DNA of 40,905 nucleotides, taken from positions 1 through 40,905 of the forward strand of contig NZ_JAFFPZ010000023.1 in assembly GCF_016918505.1 (NCBI RefSeq), in the 5' to 3' direction. Made by a program: the position numbers and the translations under genes. Origin of the DNA: Desulforhopalus vacuolatus (GTDB lineage: Bacteria; Desulfobacterota; Desulfobulbia; Desulfobulbales; Desulfocapsaceae). The notes beneath the pieces are model-generated. The model ran no database searches and was not told where the DNA came from. It was given only the letters and a program-made list of their open reading frames with translations. Shown here in pieces: positions 16,539-23,956 of this stretch (its first letter is position 1; each line of letters opens with the position of its first letter).

Positions 16539-17894
16539 TTATTTTTCGGATGAATGGACAGCCTCGGCGATAAATTTTTCCACTGCTGCCGGGGCCCTGC
16601 CGAAGTGCAGATGCATATAACCGCCGACCACACTGCCTTTGCGATACCCCTCAGATGCAAGTTCGCCGACTCCTGGTTTGTTGACGGTAAAGAGTCGCTC
16701 GATCTCATCCGGCATCGCAGAAATCTTTGAATAGTGGAATTCATGACCGCGCAACACTGTGCCTTCAGGGCCAAAGAAACTTTCTGCCCGGGTCGTCAAC
16801 TCGCGGTATCCAAGACTGGCCCGACGTTGATTCATCGTCGCCCGCACCGGGAAATGCCCAATCAACGGGGCAAAACGTCCTTCCTCTTCTTCAATTCCTT
16901 CAGTGAGATACATGAAACCGCCGCATTCGGCAAATACCGGTCTGCCAGCGGCTATAAAAGAGCGAATACTCGACAGCATGGAGTGGTTTTCACTCAGAGC
17001 ATCAGCGTAGAGCTCGGGGTAGCCGCCGCCGAGATACAGCGCGTCGGCGGCGGGCATTTCTGTGTCCTCTATCGGACTGAAAAAAAGCAGTTCTGCTCCT
17101 GCGGCGCGCAACAGGTCGAAGTTATCTTCATAGTAGAAACAGAAGGCTTTGTCCCGCGCGACGGCAATTCGGCAGGTCGGTGCAGGAACGGGCAGCAGGG
17201 CAGCAGGAGGATGTGCTGCGGGGGAACAGAGTTCAAGAATGCGGTCAAGGTTGACATGTTTCTCAATTTTCTCCGCAAGGAGCTGCAGTGCCTCGGGAGA
17301 GAGGGGGGCCTCGTCACCGGTAAGCAGACCGAGGTGGCGGCTGGGAATTGAGAACTCCATGGTGCGCGGCAGATAACCGAGAATCTCGGCATTGCAATGC
17401 TCTTCCACTGCATTCTTCACCAGTTGCAGGTGGCGTTCGCTGGCGATGCGGTTGAGGATAACACCTGTCACTGTCACTCCCGCCATCAGCGTTTCAAACC
17501 CTTTGATAACCGCCGCTGCCGACTCCGACATGGAGCGCACGTCGAGCACGAGAATATTCGGCAGGGCAAACTTCCTTGACAGCACGCCGGAGGAGGAGAG
17601 GCCGCCATCAAACATTCCCATCACTCCCTCGATAATGGCGATATCCGCCCCGGCGCTGTTGCGCAGGAAGCTGTCACGGCTGAAAGTTTCTCCCCCCATC
17701 CACAGATCAAGGTTGCGTGAGATCCTGCCGGTAACGAAGTGATGCAGACCGGGGTCGATAAAATCCGGCCCGCACTTAAAGGGTGCAACCTGCAGGCTGC
17801 GACGGGAAAAAGCGGCCATCAGTCCAAGGGAGACTGTGGTTTTACCGCTGCCGGAGGAGACGCCGGAGAGGACGAAGGCGGGGGTGACAGTCAT
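16539..17894 (-). CDS. cbiA: Cobyrinic acid a,c-diamide synthase
   Basis: 451 residues. The N-terminus has a P-loop, SGVSSGSGKTTVSLGLM, and FKCGPDFIDPGLHH, both typical of CbiA/CobB. The C-terminal half is a class I glutamine amidotransferase domain with the nucleophile Cys in FAECGGFMYL and the late His in GHEFHYS. It amidates the a and c side chains of (co)byrinate using ATP and glutamine. The ATG overlaps the btuF stop by four bases (ATGA), indicating coupling. Confidence 0.95.
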   Translation of the reverse strand: MTVTPAFVLSGVSSGSGKTTVSLGLMAAFSRRSLQVAPFKCGPDFIDPGLHHFVTGRISRNLDLWMGGETFSRDSFLRNSAGADIAIIEGVMGMFDGGLSSSGVLSRKFALPNILVLDVRSMSESAAAVIKGFETLMAGVTVTGVILNRIASERHLQLVKNAVEEHCNAEILGYLPRTMEFSIPSRHLGLLTGDEAPLSPEALQLLAEKIEKHVNLDRILELCSPAAHPPAALLPVPAPTCRIAVARDKAFCFYYEDNFDLLRAAGAELLFFSPIEDTEMPAADALYLGGGYPELYADALSENHSMLSSIRSFIAAGRPVFAECGGFMYLTEGIEEEEGRFAPLIGHFPVRATMNQRRASLGYRELTTRAESFFGPEGTVLRGHEFHYSKISAMPDEIERLFTVNKPGVGELASEGYRKGSVVGGYMHLHFGRAPAAVEKFIAEAVHSSEK

Positions 17895-18790
17895 AGTTTT
17901 ATTCCAGGGTAGAGGATGCGGGCGATGGTGCTGATACCCTCAAGGATACGCATGGTTGGCCGGGAGACGAGTTCCTCAGGAACCAGATAAATCTTCCCTT
18001 CCCGTACCGCGCGGATGGCATTATATCCCGGCTCCTGTTCGATGATCTCGCGATTGACGGCGTTCATTCGTCCCTGCTGGGCAATGAAAATATCTATCTG
18101 GCTGCCTTTGCTGAGAAGTTTCTCTGTTGGATAAAAGGCGATATTGGTGGTGCGGACCTGTTTCGCATCCCCGGCGATGTTAATTCCCCCCGCCTCTTTC
18201 AAGACATAGGCGGCGATACTGCCAGCGGCAATGGTGCGCGATTTGCTGTGCATAACCTCGAAATAGACCTTTGGCGGCAAGAGGTTGTGGCTGCTCTGCC
18301 AGGTGCTTATCTCCTGCTGCAGGCGGAGAATTTCATTGTGGAAATCTTCGCTCATTTTTCGGGACTCTGCAACATGGCCACTGAGTTTCCCGAGTTCCTG
18401 CCAGTATGTGAAGAGACCCTCCATGCCATGCGGCTGCAGGGAAACGACGGTGATATGTGCCGCACGCAGTTTGGCGATGAGCTGCGGATGGGAGCGTTCG
18501 ATCATCGGTCGAACAAGTACGAGATCCGGCTTTGCCGCGATAAATTTCTCGGCATCTTCATGGTACGAGAACCGGGGCCTGCCCTGTATCTCCGCGGGGT
18601 AATCATCTTCTGTGCCGACACCAATGAGCTCTTTCAATGCCCCCATGCGGACGAGGTTTTCAGTGTGGGCCGGGTAGAGGGAAATGATTCGGATAAAGGG
18701 CTTTGTAATACCGTCGGCAGCGGATTCAGCAAAGCTGCTCAGCGGGAGAAGAATGAAGAGGACAGCAAAAAACAGTGCACGCAGTTTCAT
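17891..18790 (-). CDS. btuF: Periplasmic corrinoid-type ABC transporter binding protein
   Basis: 299 residues. A signal peptide (LRALFFAVLFILLPLSSFA) precedes a periplasmic-binding domain of the BtuF/TroA type: RIISLYPAHTENLVRMGA, AAKPDLVLVRPMI and a long central helix. There is no lipobox. It would capture cobalamin, cobinamide or another corrinoid in the periplasm and hand it to BtuC. Sequence alone cannot exclude a siderophore or heme ligand, but its place in a riboswitch-led cobalamin operon favours corrinoid. It starts 2 bp after btuD. Confidence 0.85.
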   Translation of the reverse strand: MKLRALFFAVLFILLPLSSFAESAADGITKPFIRIISLYPAHTENLVRMGALKELIGVGTEDDYPAEIQGRPRFSYHEDAEKFIAAKPDLVLVRPMIERSHPQLIAKLRAAHITVVSLQPHGMEGLFTYWQELGKLSGHVAESRKMSEDFHNEILRLQQEISTWQSSHNLLPPKVYFEVMHSKSRTIAAGSIAAYVLKEAGGINIAGDAKQVRTTNIAFYPTEKLLSKGSQIDIFIAQQGRMNAVNREIIEQEPGYNAIRAVREGKIYLVPEELVSRPTMRILEGISTIARILYPGIKL

Positions 18791-18792
18791 AC

Positions 18793-19578
18793 TCAGCTCC
18801 CATAGGAAAAGTGGACTCGCAGAGGAGGACCCTGAACAATTTCACTCTGTACGGCATAAATTTCGGCGATGTTCTTTGTGGTAAGGACATCGGCTGTTTT
18901 GCCCGCGCATTGCAGGCGTCCCTCTTTGATAAAGAGGATTTTATCACAAAAGGCGGCGGCGAGGTTGAGGTCATGAATGACGGCAATCACCGTCTGTCCA
19001 TTGGCAACACGTTTTCGAACCAGGTTGAAAATGGACAGGGTATGGCTGATATCAAGGCTGGATGTGGCCTCATCAAAGAGCAGAATGGCACACTGCTGGG
19101 CCATCGCCCGGGCCACGATCACCCGCTGTTTCTGACCACCGCTGAGACTGGAGGTGTGGCGATGGCGGAGACTGGTGATATCAAGGTCGGTCAGCGCCTC
19201 TTCTACTGCCTGCAGGTCGGTTGCGGAGGGACTGGCAAAGCGGGCCATGTGCGGATGGCGGCCCATCAGTACAATTTCTTCCACGGTATAGCCAAATCTG
19301 GTGTCATATTCCTGCGGGACGAGGGTCATACACTGCGCAAGCTTGCGTCGGGGAATGTCTGACAGACTGATGCCGCCGAGGGTGATGCTGCCGGTTGCGG
19401 GTTGTCTCGAACCGATGAGCAGGTCGAGAAAGGTTGTTTTGCCGCAGGCATTAGGGCCGAGGATTCCGTAGAAGATTCCGGGAGCAAAGGTCACAGTGAT
19501 ATCCTGCACTGCCGGCGGAGCGCTGCCGTAGGCAAAGGTGAGGTTTTTGCAGTGAAGCTCCTGTGCCCGTTCAATCAT
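18793..19578 (-). CDS. btuD: Corrinoid-type ABC transporter ATP-binding protein
   Basis: 261 residues with Walker A (GPNACGKTTF), Q-loop (LVPQEYDTRFG), ABC signature (SLSGGQKQRVIVARAMAQQ), Walker B (ILLFDEATSSLD) and switch His (VIHDLNLAAAF). It belongs to the FepC/BtuD class. It powers the importer with btuC and btuF, whose genes flank it with an 8-bp overlap and a 2-bp gap. The substrate assignment rests on context. Confidence 0.9.
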   Translation of the reverse strand: MIERAQELHCKNLTFAYGSAPPAVQDITVTFAPGIFYGILGPNACGKTTFLDLLIGSRQPATGSITLGGISLSDIPRRKLAQCMTLVPQEYDTRFGYTVEEIVLMGRHPHMARFASPSATDLQAVEEALTDLDITSLRHRHTSSLSGGQKQRVIVARAMAQQCAILLFDEATSSLDISHTLSIFNLVRKRVANGQTVIAVIHDLNLAAAFCDKILFIKEGRLQCAGKTADVLTTKNIAEIYAVQSEIVQGPPLRVHFSYGS

Positions 19579-20614
19579 AATTCCTTCCCTGCTGTTTCTT
19601 GCGAAATATCAAGCAGAAGAACGGACCGCCGATGAGCGCGGTCAGCACTCCGATGGGGACCTCAAGAGGCAGGACTGCACGGGTGAGGGTGTCTGCAAAG
19701 AGCAGCAGCAGGGCACCGATGAGACATGCGGCGGGCAGCAGGCGGCGGGTATCCGGCCCGGTAAGATATCGGGTGAGATGGGGGACGATCAGTCCGATGA
19801 AACCGATGATGCCGGAGAGCGAGACGCAGACTGCTGCCAGCAGGGAAGCGGTGAGCAGAAGAATTTTGCGGACCTTTGCCGTCTCCACGCCGAGGGCATC
19901 GGAGCTGCGCCGACCGAGGCTCATAATGTTAAGATCACGGGCGTAGAAGGCGGTGATGCCAAGGCAGAAAAGGAGGGTGATAAGCATGACCCCGGTTCCC
20001 TGCCATGTGGCGGAGGCGAAACTGCCCATCAGCCAGAAGATGATGACCGCCACCTGATCGCCGGCGATGTATTTCATGAAGCTGATACCTGCCGAGAGGA
20101 TGGCTCCTACAATGACCCCGGCGAGAATCAGCGTCTGCGCTGAAATCTGCCCGCCGAAACTGGCAAGGCGCATGACCAGGAGCAGGGTGGCGGCAGCTCC
20201 GGCAAAGGCGAATAGTGGTGTGGAGAGACAGCTTGCCGCGCCGAGAATACCGGTTCCCGTGATGTTGAAGAGCAGGGCGAGGCTGGCGCCGAAGGCGGCT
20301 CCACTGGAGATGCCGAGAGTGTAGGGGTCAGCCAGAGGGTTGAGCAGAATTCCCTGATAGACCGTGCCGCTTACCGCCAGTCCCGCACCCACCAGGGAAG
20401 CCATGAGGATGCGCGGCAGACGTACTTCCCACACCACATAGACGGCGGAAGGATCCAGCCCGGCAGGCAGGGCGGTACCAAAGAGGTGGTGCAGTACAAT
20501 GACGAAAATATCCCCCGCGCCAATCTCCATATACCCCATTCCCGCAGCGATGAGGATGGCGGCAGAGGTAATGATGGTGAGTGCTGCAAGAAACAGAGGG
20601 AAGTAGAGTCGCAT
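19571..20614 (-). CDS. btuC: Corrinoid-type ABC transporter permease (FecCD family)
   Basis: 347 residues with about ten hydrophobic helices. It has the FecCD/BtuC signatures RLPRILMASLVGAGLAVSG, LGISSGAAFGASLA and IIGFIGLIVPHLTRYL. It forms the inner-membrane channel as a dimer. It lies 4 bp after the Gate-domain gene. Confidence 0.9.
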   Translation of the reverse strand: MRLYFPLFLAALTIITSAAILIAAGMGYMEIGAGDIFVIVLHHLFGTALPAGLDPSAVYVVWEVRLPRILMASLVGAGLAVSGTVYQGILLNPLADPYTLGISSGAAFGASLALLFNITGTGILGAASCLSTPLFAFAGAAATLLLVMRLASFGGQISAQTLILAGVIVGAILSAGISFMKYIAGDQVAVIIFWLMGSFASATWQGTGVMLITLLFCLGITAFYARDLNIMSLGRRSSDALGVETAKVRKILLLTASLLAAVCVSLSGIIGFIGLIVPHLTRYLTGPDTRRLLPAACLIGALLLLFADTLTRAVLPLEVPIGVLTALIGGPFFCLIFRKKQQGRNYD

Positions 20615-20618
20615 GTTC

Positions 20619-21566
20619 TCACCCGAAAAAGAAGTAGCACAGAGTGATCAGTACAATGCAGCCTGCGCGGGTGAGCTGGCTGATGCTCACCAGCTCGAGA
20701 GCCAGCTTCGGTGAATAGATACCTGTATAGTAGGGAAACTGGTGACGCACCGCGCGGATGGGAGCGGCGAGGATATTGCCGACCAGCAGTGCCAGTACAA
20801 CCTCTTTCACGCTGAGAGAGTTGTCAGCGAGCAGAGCGGAGGCGGCGGCGAGTCCGGCGGAAAATTCAGTGGTGATGTGCAGCACGACAATGCCGAGTGC
20901 CTCTGGTTTCAGCCAGCTCAGAAACCAGACATGATTGGCGAGCACATTGTTGAGGCTGTGGAAAAAGCCAAACTGCCCGAGGGCAAAAAAGATCAGGTAG
21001 ATGGGCGTCATGATCAGAAAAATATGAAAAATCTTCTTTTTCAGTCGTTTGCCGCTTTTTACCAGTGCTTCTTTTATGGTCGTGCTTTTTTTCCTGTCTA
21101 CGGCAGCAATTTCACTCTCATTGGGCGGCAGCAGCAGACGACCCGCGAGGACTACGGTAAATGTTTGGATTATGGCCACGCCAAAGGTCAGGCCTACATA
21201 AATAAACGCGCCCATGTGAATGAAGGGGACGGTGAGAAAGAAAACCGTGGGCAGATGAAGAAAAAAGCGCGGCAGGGAGTTGAAGAGGTTGGCAAGAACC
21301 AGCTCGCGGTGGCTCATCTCACCGCGTTCGTATGCCTCCGAGAGCATGGTATTGGCCGAGACTCCGGAAAAAAAAGCCAGAGAAAAACTCGCTCCGGTAG
21401 TCGTGGAGAGGTGACCGAGCCGGATCAGCGGACGTGCGAGGACGGCGAGACGATGACTCCAGTTGAGCGCCTCAATCATATTGGCGACAAAAAGCCCGAG
21501 GGAAATGAACAGCGTCATGCGGGCTATCTGCCAGAAGACGTGGGCGAGGGCCGGGAAAAATTCCAT
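20619..21566 (-). CDS. Gate-domain (nucleoside-recognition) membrane protein of the cobalamin operon
   Basis: 315 residues from the ATG at 21566, one base after the cobI stop codon. The longer frame upstream only reads cobI in another frame. It has about eight hydrophobic helices. The pattern LAFFSGVSANTMLSEAY followed by NLFNSLPRFFLHLPTVFF resembles the Gate domain (Pfam Nucleos_tra2/nucleoside recognition) found in FeoB and spore maturation proteins. A charged cytosolic loop with KSGKRLKKKI separates two halves. It sits between cobI and btuC with almost no spacing, so it is co-translated with the cobalamin genes. A role in cobalt or corrinoid movement is an inference. No substrate is known. 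Confidence 0.8.
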   Translation of the reverse strand: MEFFPALAHVFWQIARMTLFISLGLFVANMIEALNWSHRLAVLARPLIRLGHLSTTTGASFSLAFFSGVSANTMLSEAYERGEMSHRELVLANLFNSLPRFFLHLPTVFFLTVPFIHMGAFIYVGLTFGVAIIQTFTVVLAGRLLLPPNESEIAAVDRKKSTTIKEALVKSGKRLKKKIFHIFLIMTPIYLIFFALGQFGFFHSLNNVLANHVWFLSWLKPEALGIVVLHITTEFSAGLAAASALLADNSLSVKEVVLALLVGNILAAPIRAVRHQFPYYTGIYSPKLALELVSISQLTRAGCIVLITLCYFFFG

Positions 21567-21567
21567 A

Positions 21568-22317
21568 TCAGGCGAGGGGTTCTCCGTTATGGGCGGAACG
21601 CACCAGCATGGTGGAGAAGTAGTGCAGTTTCTCATTTTTTGCTTTGCGGATGTCATACCATATTCGCTGATCCGGCAGGCTGGCGCGTTCCACCAGCACG
21701 GTGTGGTCAATCAGGCCGAGTTCTTCTATGAGGGGAATAAGCCGGTCAAGGGCCTGTCCAACCTTCATAAAGGCGGCAGCCTCCGCATGGCAGAGAAGTT
21801 CTTTAATCTTTTCATTTTCAAAGGTGGCGGGAATTATTACCAGACGATCATCCCCGAGGCAGAGGGGGAGCTGCGCCTCTGCGGCGGTGGCGGCAATGGC
21901 CGGAACGCCGGGAATAATGTTGATGGTGAAGGGAGAACCGAAGGCCTGCAGGGTTTCGCAGACGTAGAGGGCTGTGGAGTATATTCCCGGGTCACCGAGG
22001 GTTGGCATGACCACGTCATGTCCGGCCTCAAGATGTTCCATGATGGCTTTCGCGCCATTTTCCCAGGCCGATTTCACCTCCGGTTTAATGGTCTCACCCC
22101 GGTGTATTTTCTTCATGGGAAAATAGTGATTGAGGATCTTTTTGTCAGCAGGTGAGACTATCGCCGAGGCGATGTCGAAGGCGATTGATTTGCTGGCATC
22201 TTTAAATGCTGTGGGGATAAACCAGACGGGGCATTTTTCAAGGACCTCTGCCCCCTTGAGGGTGAGGAGTTTGGGATCTCCAGGACCTGCACCAACGACG
22301 TAGAATGTTCCTTTCAT
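21568..22317 (-). CDS. cbiL: Precorrin-2 / cobalt-factor II C20-methyltransferase
   Basis: 249 residues from the ATG at 22317. The frame extends upstream to 22410 but would run through the riboswitch terminator, and the family starts at GTFYVVGAGPGDPKLLTLKG. VVMPTLGDPGIYSTALYV and IIPGVPAIAATAAEAQLPLC are CbiL/CobI signatures. It adds the C20 methyl group, the first committed step of the corrin branch. It is the first gene after the riboswitch. Its ribosome site is weak (TGAGACTG), which suits tight control. Confidence 0.94.
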   Translation of the reverse strand: MKGTFYVVGAGPGDPKLLTLKGAEVLEKCPVWFIPTAFKDASKSIAFDIASAIVSPADKKILNHYFPMKKIHRGETIKPEVKSAWENGAKAIMEHLEAGHDVVMPTLGDPGIYSTALYVCETLQAFGSPFTINIIPGVPAIAATAAEAQLPLCLGDDRLVIIPATFENEKIKELLCHAEAAAFMKVGQALDRLIPLIEELGLIDHTVLVERASLPDQRIWYDIRKAKNEKLHYFSTMLVRSAHNGEPLA

Positions 22318-22362
22318 AATGAAGTCAGTCTCATAAATTTTGATTGATCTTGTCTGGCGGGC

Positions 22363-22397
22363 AAAAAAATACCCGAACCAGCGAGGCTTGATTCGGG
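22363..22397 (-). terminator. Intrinsic terminator between riboswitch and cbiL
   Basis: On the minus strand CCCGAATC, a 10-base loop and GGTTCGGG form an 8-bp stem with one G-U pair, followed by TATTTTTTTG. It lies between the aptamer and the cbiL start, the position expected for a transcriptional attenuator. Confidence 0.8.
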
Positions 22398-22469
22398 GTG
22401 TCCCTTTCACCTGAAATCTATGTGGAGCGCTGTCGCCTTTCCCTGCCTCGGGAGAACTCTGGCTCAGCG

Positions 22470-22645
22470 TTTTCAGGCAGGTTTTCTGGCTTCCGGATCA
22501 TTCTCTGTCCATCCCTTCCCGAATCGCGTGAAGACGTGCGCTTCAGTGGTCTTGATGGAGTTTGTCCCCGGTTACAGCGACGGGCTCGCTCCGGTTTTAT
22601 ACCGGATTCCCTTTTGGCTCACGTTCTGGAGCACCTGAAGATGTA
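22470..22645 (-). promoter_or_regulatory. Cobalamin riboswitch aptamer
   Basis: On the minus strand all main conserved blocks appear in order: GGTGCTCC and GAGCC near the 5' end, AAAGGGAATCCGGT, GAGCCCGTCGCTGTAACCGG, then GACCACTGAAG, then TCGGGAAGG, and the B12-box CCGGAAGCCAGAAAACCTGCC-like segment near 22475-22497. The core agrees with the consensus well enough that I regard it as a functional-looking aptamer. Binding of adenosyl- or methylcobalamin should favour the downstream terminator and so repress the 12-gene operon. Confidence 0.93.
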
Positions 22646-22698
22646 AAGAGATACTTTATTATCGTTGAACTTGCAAGAACCGTACGGAATGGCACGTG

Positions 22699-23487
22699 TC
22701 AGCGCAGGATTGCCTTCGCTTTGTGAAAACCGGGCTTTGCTGTGGTATTGGGCAGCAGCATTGTGTGTTTTCCCATGATGACACCGGGATTGGTGACGGA
22801 ATTGCAGCCGGTCTGAGCTCCGTCGCCGAGGATGGCGCCAAGCTTGCGACGACCGGTATCGATGAATTTACCGTTCACCCTGATGGAGACGTTGCCGGGG
22901 AGGAAACGCAGATTGGCGAATTTGGTGCCTGCACCGAGGTTGGCATTGCTGCCGAGGATGGAGTCGCCGAGGTAGGCGAAATGACCTGCTTTGGCATCGT
23001 TGAGAAAGATGCTGTGTTTGATTTCAGTGGCGTGGCCGAGGACGCAGCGTTTTCCGGCAAGACAATACCCTCGCAGGTAGGCAGCCTGGCGCACTTCGCA
23101 GCAGTCACCGATAATATTCATACCCTTCAGCAGCGCACCACTTTCCACCAGCACGCCTTTGCCTATGGAAATTTGTTTTGAGAGGAAGAGGGCACCGGCC
23201 ATCAGCACTGAGGCTCCGGGCAGTTCGTTGCCGTTTTTCAAGACTTTGAGCTTTCCTTTTGTGGCGTCCTCGAAGATAATCTCCAGGCCGTCTGCCGGGC
23301 GGCAGTCACCGTTGTACAGTACCAGCGTTTCAGTGAGCGGTGCTCCAGCAGGGATGGGGTACTCCGGCCAGACAAAACTGTTCATATACTCCTTAAGGTC
23401 GTTGAGGGGTTGCCAGGGTTCGTCGTTTGGCTGAAAGAGGCTGGCGTGTTCAAATTCTGAGGTGTCAAATAAATCTGCAATTTTCAT
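22699..23487 (-). CDS. Left-handed beta-helix (hexapeptide repeat) protein, nucleotidyltransferase-like C-terminus
   Basis: 262 residues. From about residue 90 the chain has hexapeptide-type turns: KGVLVESGALLKGMNIIGD, EVRQAAYLRGYCLAGKRCVL, HAEI-type HATEIKHSIFLNDAK, AYLGDSILGSNANLGAGTK. This resembles the C-terminal beta-helix of GlmU and glucose-1-phosphate thymidylyltransferase-like proteins. The N-terminal 90 residues lack the GxGxRxR nucleotide-binding loop, so it is not a full nucleotidyltransferase. It could be an acyl- or acetyltransferase or a structural partner. It lies just upstream of the riboswitch on the same strand and is transcribed separately. Confidence 0.75.
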   Translation of the reverse strand: MKIADLFDTSEFEHASLFQPNDEPWQPLNDLKEYMNSFVWPEYPIPAGAPLTETLVLYNGDCRPADGLEIIFEDATKGKLKVLKNGNELPGASVLMAGALFLSKQISIGKGVLVESGALLKGMNIIGDCCEVRQAAYLRGYCLAGKRCVLGHATEIKHSIFLNDAKAGHFAYLGDSILGSNANLGAGTKFANLRFLPGNVSIRVNGKFIDTGRRKLGAILGDGAQTGCNSVTNPGVIMGKHTMLLPNTTAKPGFHKAKAILR

Positions 23488-23628
23488 GGGTCTTCTCTCT
23501 GTTAAAAGTATCGAATTTTTGAATGATAATTGAGTATGGACAAGAAAATACTCTTCTTCAAGAGAAAAATCAGGTTCTCTATTCCAGAGAACGGGTGTTA
23601 TACGGATCTCTCTCCACGCTGCCTGCGC

Positions 23629-23657
23629 TTGACTTCACCTTTCCCCGTGTATATAAG
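23629..23657 (+). promoter_or_regulatory. Strong predicted sigma-70 promoter upstream of lon
   Basis: TTGACT (23629-23634) and TATAAG (23652-23657) are 17 bp apart. The expected start of transcription is about 23661-23665, nearly 300 bp upstream of the lon start. I considered a sigma-32 heat-shock promoter because CTTGAC and CCCCGT also occur here, but their spacing (9 bp) is too short. Confidence 0.65.
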
Positions 23658-23660
23658 ATA

Positions 23661-23817
23661 CCGTTGGTTTAACTGCATGCGTGAAAATCCCGCTGTTCAG
23701 GGCCTGGATGTAAAACGTAAACGCCAGGGCGTTCAACGTATGCCTCTTTCTCAGGAGAGCAGGGCATGCCCGGTCAGCCTGTGAAATGAACGGTGCAGTA
23801 AAGCTGTCAGCAACAGG
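23661..23817 (+). ncRNA. Candidate structured small RNA or long lon leader
   Basis: This starts where the promoter predicts transcription to begin, and its two ends pair: CCGTTG (23661-23666) with CAACAGG (23811-23817), and TTTA plus CTGC (23668-23676) with GCAGTAAA (23795-23802). Inside, ATGCGTGAA (23677-23685) pairs with 23732-23741, and CCTGG (23703-23707) with CCAGG (23724-23728). The region is richer in GC than the surrounding spacers. I cannot assign it to a known family: I checked by eye for signal recognition particle RNA, RNase P RNA and tmRNA signatures and found none, and a 6S-like RNA is possible but unproven. It could equally be a regulatory leader of lon. The spacer from 23818 to 23956 also has short hairpins such as CCTTTAGGCCGGAAAGG. 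Confidence 0.4.
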
Positions 23818-23956
23818 AATCCGCCGAAGTGACTTACGCAGAAAACGCGCGGACACCACAGGAATCGCCGCCCTTTAGGCCGGAAAGGATGTCAACATAT
23901 TGAGTCAGTAGACGTCGCAGGGACGTTTTAAGATATATTTTTGGAGGTTTTTTGAC

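Noticed and set aside
22398-22646. Plus-strand open frame of 82 codons
   Set aside because: It is antisense to the cobalamin riboswitch, whose conserved blocks explain the sequence on the other strand.
23629-23657. Heat-shock (sigma-32) promoter for lon
   Set aside because: CTTGAC and CCCCGT are only 9 bp apart instead of about 13-15. The sigma-70 reading with 17-bp spacing is better.
23530-23784. Plus-strand frame of 84 codons upstream of lon
   Set aside because: It spans the predicted promoter and the structured RNA, and shows no domain or convincing ribosome site.
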